Below are positions 57,771 through 64,000 of a stretch of DNA of 64,000 nucleotides, in pieces. Under the pieces are notes generated by a model. That model had not been told where the DNA came from. It worked only from the letters and a program-made list of their open reading frames with translations, and ran no database searches. The stretch is from Dastarcus helophoroides (Eukaryota; Arthropoda; Insecta; Coleoptera; Bothrideridae). Position 1 is the stretch's first letter; every line of letters begins with the position of its first letter. The translations under genes and the position numbers were made by a program. The DNA is taken from positions 37,828,126 to 37,892,125 of the forward strand of contig CM053327.1 of the NCBI GenBank assembly GCA_028583605.1, read 5' to 3'.

Positions 57771-60336
57771 TCTCAGAATTAGATTAAGTTGTGTCGAGTT
57801 CACGCGTCATAGTTTTGTCTAATATGAAGAACATCCTTGTACAATTATCAGAGAATAGTTAAGTTTTATTCGCAGAGAGCTTTAAAAAGTAAAGAATTTT
57901 GTTTGAGTTGGTTGACATATTTGTTAAAAGTTTGTTCAACTGATCGATACATAACACATAACACATGAACCAAATTTCAGATACATAACCAGTGATACGC
58001 CAATTTTATCAGAAATAATCTTTGAGAAACTTGTGTTGACGTGTCTTATCATAGGTTTGTCTAATATAAAAAGCATCCCTATATGACCACCGAAGAATAA
58101 ATACGTTACTAGTAAACATCTTGAGTTGGTTGACATGTAGCGAAATTCGTTGTGATTTTGTTCAGTATACAAGTCAGATTATCTGCTTTACATAATTGGC
58201 ATTTTCAAAAATGCTTTCAAAATAAATTGTGTTGAGGTAGCCGAGCCATAGGTTTGTCTCATATGAAAAACATCCCAATACAATCACCAGAGAAATCGTT
58301 CACAGTTTATTACGTAAGATCTTTAAGATATCTTTGAGTTGATTCATATCTGGCAAAATTTGTGATATTTTTAGACGACTTAAACACAACAGCATAAAGC
58401 AGATACAATTAAGTTATCCCACATATAATGGCTTTCTGAGAATCAGATTAAGTTGTGTCGAGTTCACTTGTCATAGGTTTGTCTAATATGAAGAACATCC
58501 TTGTACAATATCCAGAGAATAGTTAAGTTTTATTTGTAAAGAGCTTTGAAAAGTAAAGAATTTTGTTTGAGTTGGTTGACATATTTGTTAGGAGTTCGTT
58601 TAAAGGGTCGTCACATACCTCAAACGCAACGGACCAAATTTTAGATACATAACTAGTGATACTCCAATTTTATCAGAAATAATCTCTGAGAAACTTGTAT
58701 TGAGGTCTCTTATCATAGGTTTGTCTAATATAAAAAGCATCCCTGTATGACCACCGAAGAATCATTACATTTCACTAGTAACATCTTGAGTTGGTTAACA
58801 TATAGCGAAATTCGTTGTGATTTTGTTTAGTATACAATCAGATTATCTGCTTTACAATATTGGCATTTTCAAAAATGCTTTCAAAATAAATTGTGTTGAG
58901 GTACCAAGCCATAGGTTTGTCTCATATGCAAAACATCCCAATACAATCACCAGAGAATCGTTACAGTTTATTCGAGATATCTTTGAGTTGATTCGTATCT
59001 GGCAAAATTTGTGATGTCTTTAGACGACTTAAACACAACAGCATAAAACAGATACAATTAAGTTATCCCACATATAATGGCTTTCTAAGAATCAGATTAA
59101 GTTGTGTCGAGTTTACTTGTCATAGGTTTGTCTAATATGAAGAATATCCTTGTACAATTACCAGAGAATAGTTAAGTTTTATTCGTAAAGAGCTTTGAAA
59201 AGTGAAGAATTTTGTTTGAGTTGGTTGATATATTTGTTAGGAGTTTGTTTAAAGGATCGCTACATACCTCAAATGCAACGGACCAAATTTTTGATACATA
59301 ACTAGTGTGTCGAGTTCACGCATCATAGGTTTGTCTAATAGGAAGAACATCCTTGGACAATTATCAGAGAATAGTTAAGTTTTATTCGCAAAGAGCTTTA
59401 AAAAGTAAAGAATTTTGTTTGAGTTGGTTGACATATTTGTTAGGAGTTCGTTCAACGAATCGACACATAACTCAAACACAATGAACCAAATTTCAGATAC
59501 AAAACCAGTGATACGTCAATTTTATCGGAAATAACCTCTGAGAAACTTGTGTTAAGGTCTCTTATTGTAGGTTTGTCTAATATAAAAAGCATCCCTATAT
59601 GACCAGCAAAGAATTATTACATTTTACTAGTACACTTCTTGAGTGGTTGACATATAGCGAAATTCGTTGTGATTTTGTTCAGTATACAATCAGGTTATCT
59701 GCTTTACAATATTGTCATTTTTAAAAATGATCTCAAAATAAATTGTGTTGAGGTTCCGCGCCATAGGTTTGTCTCATATAAAAAACATCCCAATACAATC
59801 ATCAGAGAATCGTTACAGTTTATTCGTAAAGATCTTTAAGATACTATTTAAGTTGATTCATATCTGGCAAAATTCGTGACGTTGTTAGGTGACTTAAACA
59901 CAACAGCATAAAACAAATACGACCAAGTTATCCTCCATATAATGGCTTTCTTACAATCAGATTAAGTTGTGTCGAGGTCACGCATCATAGGTTTGTCTAA
60001 TATGAAAAACATCCTTGTACAATTACCTGAGAATTGTTACATTTTACGCAAGGAGTTCGAGAAGGTGAAAAATTTTGTTTAAGTTGGATGACATATTTGT
60101 TAGGATTTTGTCACATAACTCAAATACAATGGACCAATTTTTAGATACATAACCAGGGATACGCTAATTTTATCAGAAATAACTTCGGAGAAACTTGTAT
60201 TGAGGTCTCTTATCATAGGTTTGTCTAATATAAAAAGCATCCTTATACGACCATCAAAGAATCATATCATTTTACTCGTAAATATCTTGGATTGATTGAC
60301 ATATAGCAAAATTTGTTGGGATTTTGTTCAGCATAC

Positions 60337-61336
60337 AAAGAACATTCGCGAACAGCATTAATTTTTTGTTTTCATTTGAAGAAAACTTATACCGATGACT
60401 TCAAAAAGCTTATGGTAAAGATGATCCATCGCAAGATACGTGTGAACGATGGTTTTGGCGTTTCGAAAATAATGCCTACGATGTTGCAGACAAGGAACTT
60501 GGAAAGCTGCTAAAACATACGAATATGTGGAATTGCAAGCATTGTTGGACAAAGATGATTCGTAAACACAAAAAAAACTCGCCGAGGAATTAAGCGTTAG
60601 TCAACAAGCTGTTTCTAATTGACTACAAAAGATGGAAAAGATTCAGAAGATCGCTAGGTGGGTACCACATGAGCTGAACGATAGGCAAACGAAAAAGCGC
60701 AAAGACACATTTGATATTTTGCTTGCTCGGTATATACGAAAGTCGTTTTTGCATTGTATAGTTACAGGGATTGAAAAATGGATTTATTTTAAGAATCCCA
60801 AACGCAAAAAATCATGGGTGCACCCAGCAGCACCATTCACGTTCACCGCAAGACCGACTCGTTTTGACAGAAAGGCAATGCTCTGTGTTTGGTAGGACCA
60901 GAGAAGCGTAGTATATTATGAGGTGCTAAAACCTGGAAAAATGGTAAATACTAAACGTTACTAACAGCAATGGGCCGATTTTAAGTGTTCGCTGCTTGAA
61001 AAAAGACCAGAATACCGAGACAGGTCACCTAAAGTCATTTTTATTCATGACAATGCTCCATTGCATACGACAAAACCGATTCGCGACACGTTGGAAGCAC
61101 TCTACTAGGAAATTCTGATGGCACACTCACCAGACTTGGCTCCTTCCGATTACTACCTGTTTGCATCAATGGGTTACGCGCTTGCTGAGCAGCGCTTTGG
61201 TTCGTTTGAAGATGTAAAAAAATCGCTCGATGAATGGTTCGCAGCAAAATTGAAATATTTTTACTGACGTGGTATTCAAAAATTGCCCGAAATATGGGAA
61301 AAATGTATAGCAAGTCATGGAGCATACTTTAAATAA
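60337..61336 (+). pseudogene. mariner transposase pseudogene
   Basis: Near full-length but dead. Recognisable pieces are RTALIFCFHLKKTYTDDF at the N-terminus, CERWFWRFENNAYDVADKE after a frameshift near 60410, then KIQKIARWVPHELNDRQ, VTGIEKWIYFKNPKRKKSW, FIHDNAPLH, HSPDLAPSDYYLFASMGYAL and ASHGAYFK before the stop at 61334-61336. WVPHEL and HSPDLAPSDY are mariner signatures. Of the D,D(34)D triad the first Asp is replaced by Ile (VTGIEKW); the second (HDN) and third (SPD) remain. At least four in-frame stops (near 60894, 60962, 61106, 61264) and frameshifts before 60630 confirm inactivity. The cecropia/mellifera-like subfamily is a guess. Confidence 0.92.
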
Positions 61337-61387
61337 ATCACTTTTTATCAATCTTCCGAATTTAACACGTCCTTTTAAAAAAAAAAT

Positions 61388-61415
61388 CCGAATTTTATAC
61401 CCTATACGCCTGGTA
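61388..61415 (-). repeat. Probable 3' terminal inverted repeat of the mariner
   Basis: TCCGAATTTTATACCCTATA followed by CGCCTGGTA, read inward on the minus strand as TACCAGGCGTATAGGGTATA, has the position and length of a mariner end. The higher-order repeat resumes at once (CAATATTGACGTTTT). No matching 5' end is found before 60337, and about 17 bp of the host monomer is missing on that side, so the 5' end was lost by deletion. Confidence 0.6.
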
Positions 61416-64000
61416 CAATATTGACGTTTTAAAAAATGATCTCAAGATAAGTTGTGTTGAGGTCTTCAGCCATAGGTTTGTCTCAGATGAAGAACATCCC
61501 AATACGGTCGTTACAATTTATTTGTAAAGAACTTTGAGTTAATTGACATCTGATAAAACTCGTCAGGTTGTCACACGATTGAAACACAACAGGATAAAAT
61601 CTATTCGGCGTATAATGACTCTCTCAGAATAAGTTGTGTCGAGGTCACGCGTCATAGGTTTGTCTAATATGAAGAACATCCTGGTACAATATGAACCATT
61701 ACCGGAGAAACGTTTCGTTTTATTCGCACAGAGCTTTAAAAAGTAGAGAATTTTGTTTGAGTTGGTTGACATATTTGTTAGAATTTTGTTCAACGGATCG
61801 TCACATAACTTAAACACAATGGACCAAATTTTAAATACATAACCAGTGATATGCTGATTTTATCAGAAATGACTTCGGAGGGACTTGGGTTGAGGTCGTT
61901 AATCATAGGTTTGTTTAATATAAAAACTATTCCTATACGACCATTGAAGAATTATTACATTTTACTCGTAAACATCTTGAGTTGGTTAACATTAGTGAAA
62001 TTAGTTGGGATTTTGTTCAGCATACAATCAGGTTATCTGCTTTAAAATATTGGCGTTTTTAAAAATGATCTCAAGATAAGTTGTGTTGAGGTCTCGAGCT
62101 ATAGGTTTGTCTCAGATGAAAAACATCCCAATACGGTCGTTACAGTTTATTTGTAAAGAACCTTGAGTTAATTAACGTCTGGCAAAACTCGTCAGTTTGT
62201 CACACGACTTAAACACAACAGGATAAAACGGATATCCTCCGTATAATGGCTCTCTCAGATTAAGTTGTTTGGAGGTCACGCGTCATAGGTTTGTCTAATA
62301 TGAAGAACATCCTTGTACAATGTGAACAGTTATCGGAGAAACGTTACGTTTTATTCGCACAGAGCTTTAAAAAGTGGAAAATTTTGTTTGAGCTGGTTGA
62401 CATATTTGTTAGGATTTTGTTCAACGGATCGTTACATAACTTAAACACAATGGACCAAATTCTAAATACATAACCAGTGATATGTTGATTTTATCAGAAA
62501 TGACCTAGGAGGGACTTGTGTTGAGGTCGTTGATCATAGGTTTGTTTAATATAAAAACTATTCCTATACGACCATTGAAGAATTATAACATTTTACTCGT
62601 AGACATCTTGAGTTGGTTAGGATTAGTGAAATTAGTTGGAATTTTGTTCAGCATACAATCAGGTTATCTGCTTTATAATGTTGGCGTTTTCAAAAATGAT
62701 CTTAAGATAAGTTGTGTTGAGGTCTCGAGCCATAGGTTTGTCTCAGATGAAAAACATCCCAATACGGTCGTTACAGTTTATTTGTAAAGAACTTTGAGTT
62801 AATTGACGTTTGGCAAAACTCGTCAGGTTGTCACACGACTTAAACATAATAGAATAAAACAGATATCCTCCATATAATGGCTCTCTCAGATTAAGTTTTG
62901 TGGAGGTCACGCGTCATAGGTTTGTCTAATATAAAGAACATCCTTGTACAATATGAACAGTTACCGGAGAAACGTTACGTTTTATTTGCACAGAGCTTTA
63001 AAAAGTGGAGAATTTTGTTTGAGGTGGTTGACATATTTGTTAGGATCGTCACATAACTTAAACACAACGGACCAAATTTTAGATACGTAACCAGTGATAC
63101 GCCAATTTTATCATAAATAACCTCCTGAGAATCTTGTGTTTAGGTCTCTTATTATAGGTTTGTCTAATGTAAAAAGCATCTTTATATGACCAAAGAAGAA
63201 TCATTACATTTTACTAGTACACTTCTTGAGTTGGTTGACATATAGTGAAATTTGTTGTGATTCTGTTCAGTATACAATAAGCTTTACAATATTAGGCATT
63301 TCTAAAAATGATCTCAAAATAAATTGTGTTGAGGTTCCGCGCCATAGGTTTGTCTCATATAAAAAACATCCCAATACAATCATCAGAGAATCGTTACAGT
63401 TTATTCGTAAAGATCTTTAAGATATCATTTGAGTTGATTCATATCTGGCAAAATTCGTGAGGTTGTTAGGCAATTCAAACACAACAGCATTAAACAGATA
63501 CGATCAAGTTATCCTCCATATAATGGTATTCTCACAATTAGATTAAGTTGTGTCGAGTTCGCGCGTCATAGGTTTGTCTAATATGGAAAACATCCTTGTA
63601 CAATTACCGAAGAATTGTTACATTTTACGCAAGGAGCTTTAGAAGGTGAAAATTTTTGTTTAAGTTGGTTGACATATTTGTTAGGCCTTTGTTCAACGGA
63701 TCGTCATATAACTCAGACACAACGCACCAGATTTCAGATACATAACCAGTGATACGCCAATTTTATCAGAAATAACCTCTGAGAAACTTGTGTTGAGGTC
63801 TCTTATCATAAGTTTGTCTAATATAGTAAGCATCCCTATATGACCACTGAAGAATAATTACATTACTAGTAAACATCTTTAGTTGGTTGACATGTAGCGA
63901 AACTCGTTGTGATTTTGTTCAGTATACAATCAGGTTATCTGCTTTAAAATATTGGCATTTTCAAAAATGATCTCAAAATAAATTGTGTTGAGGTTCCTGA

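Larger units (their letters stand above)
56062..64000 (+). repeat. ~630-bp higher-order repeat of three related monomers
   Basis: Three monomer types follow in order A-B-C. A carries GTCATAGGTTTGTCTAATAT with GAAGAACATCCTTGTACAAT. B carries ATCATAGGTTTGTCTAATAT with AAAAAGCATCCCTATATGAC. C carries GCCATAGGTTTGTCTCATAT with GAAAAACATCCCAATACAAT. The C start (GTTGTGTTGAGGT) is at 61451, 62080, 62711, 63323 and 63982, giving periods of 629, 631, 612 and 659 bp; within one period monomers are about 182, 251 and 196 bp. About ten periods run past the window end. There is a partial extra A near 59310. It lies in the long intron after the C2A exons. Confidence 0.88.

Overview
This window looks like AT-rich genomic DNA from an insect. 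It has split eukaryotic exons with GT-AG introns, TTAGG-type repeats (CCTAA on this strand; TTAGG is the usual insect telomere motif), tRNA-derived SINE-like heads, and many short non-autonomous DNA transposons. There are no bacterial operons, CRISPR arrays or rRNA genes. I cannot name the order or species.

The only conserved gene recognised with confidence is unc-13 (Munc13 family). Four + strand exons at 43489-43518, 50578-50680, 50742-50859 and 55143-55266 splice in phase and encode the N-terminal C2A domain of the long isoform. The start-codon exon was not found and the rest of the gene lies beyond 64000. Most of the window is therefore probably intron or 5' flank of one very large synaptic gene. 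Two small related cysteine/proline-rich single-exon genes, both starting MSFPPMAP, lie at 15961-16206 (+) and 28947-29171 (-), upstream of or nested in unc-13.

Layout. 1-1344: plain AT-rich DNA with a local duplication. 1345-8165: five copies of a composite unit (tRNA-like head, linker, degenerate CCTAA array) plus two copies of a foldback element, one a near-perfect 464-bp palindrome. 8528-10000: pogo-like MITE and a Tc1-like remnant split by another MITE. 10510-15316: large hAT-type element filled with AAATTTCGA-like minisatellite. 15961-18372: Cys-rich gene 1, a TTA-flanked MITE, a foldback element, a SINE head. 18425-22010: ~250-bp satellite. 23196-26283: large inverted repeat. 27431-29171: dispersed repeat, foldback fragment, Cys-rich gene 2. 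29428-34139: hAT element nested inside a TTA-type MITE, then palindromic MITEs. 36131-36522: short hAT MITE with a perfect 8-bp duplication. 36850-37850: tRNA-like units in tandem. 38760-42660: more AAATTTCGA satellite plus hairpins. 43489-55266: unc-13 exons, with introns holding a hAT MITE with a 1.3-kb CAGA array, two related solo-LTR candidates, an inverted copy of the 10.5-kb hAT element, and a 1.7-kb heptamer array. 56060-64000: a ~630-bp three-part higher-order repeat, interrupted by a Tigger-like MITE and a dead mariner.

Most long open frames here are repeat artefacts. The strongest leads are the paired Cys-rich genes, the tRNA-head/CCTAA-tail unit, and hAT elements whose interiors are minisatellite rather than transposase.
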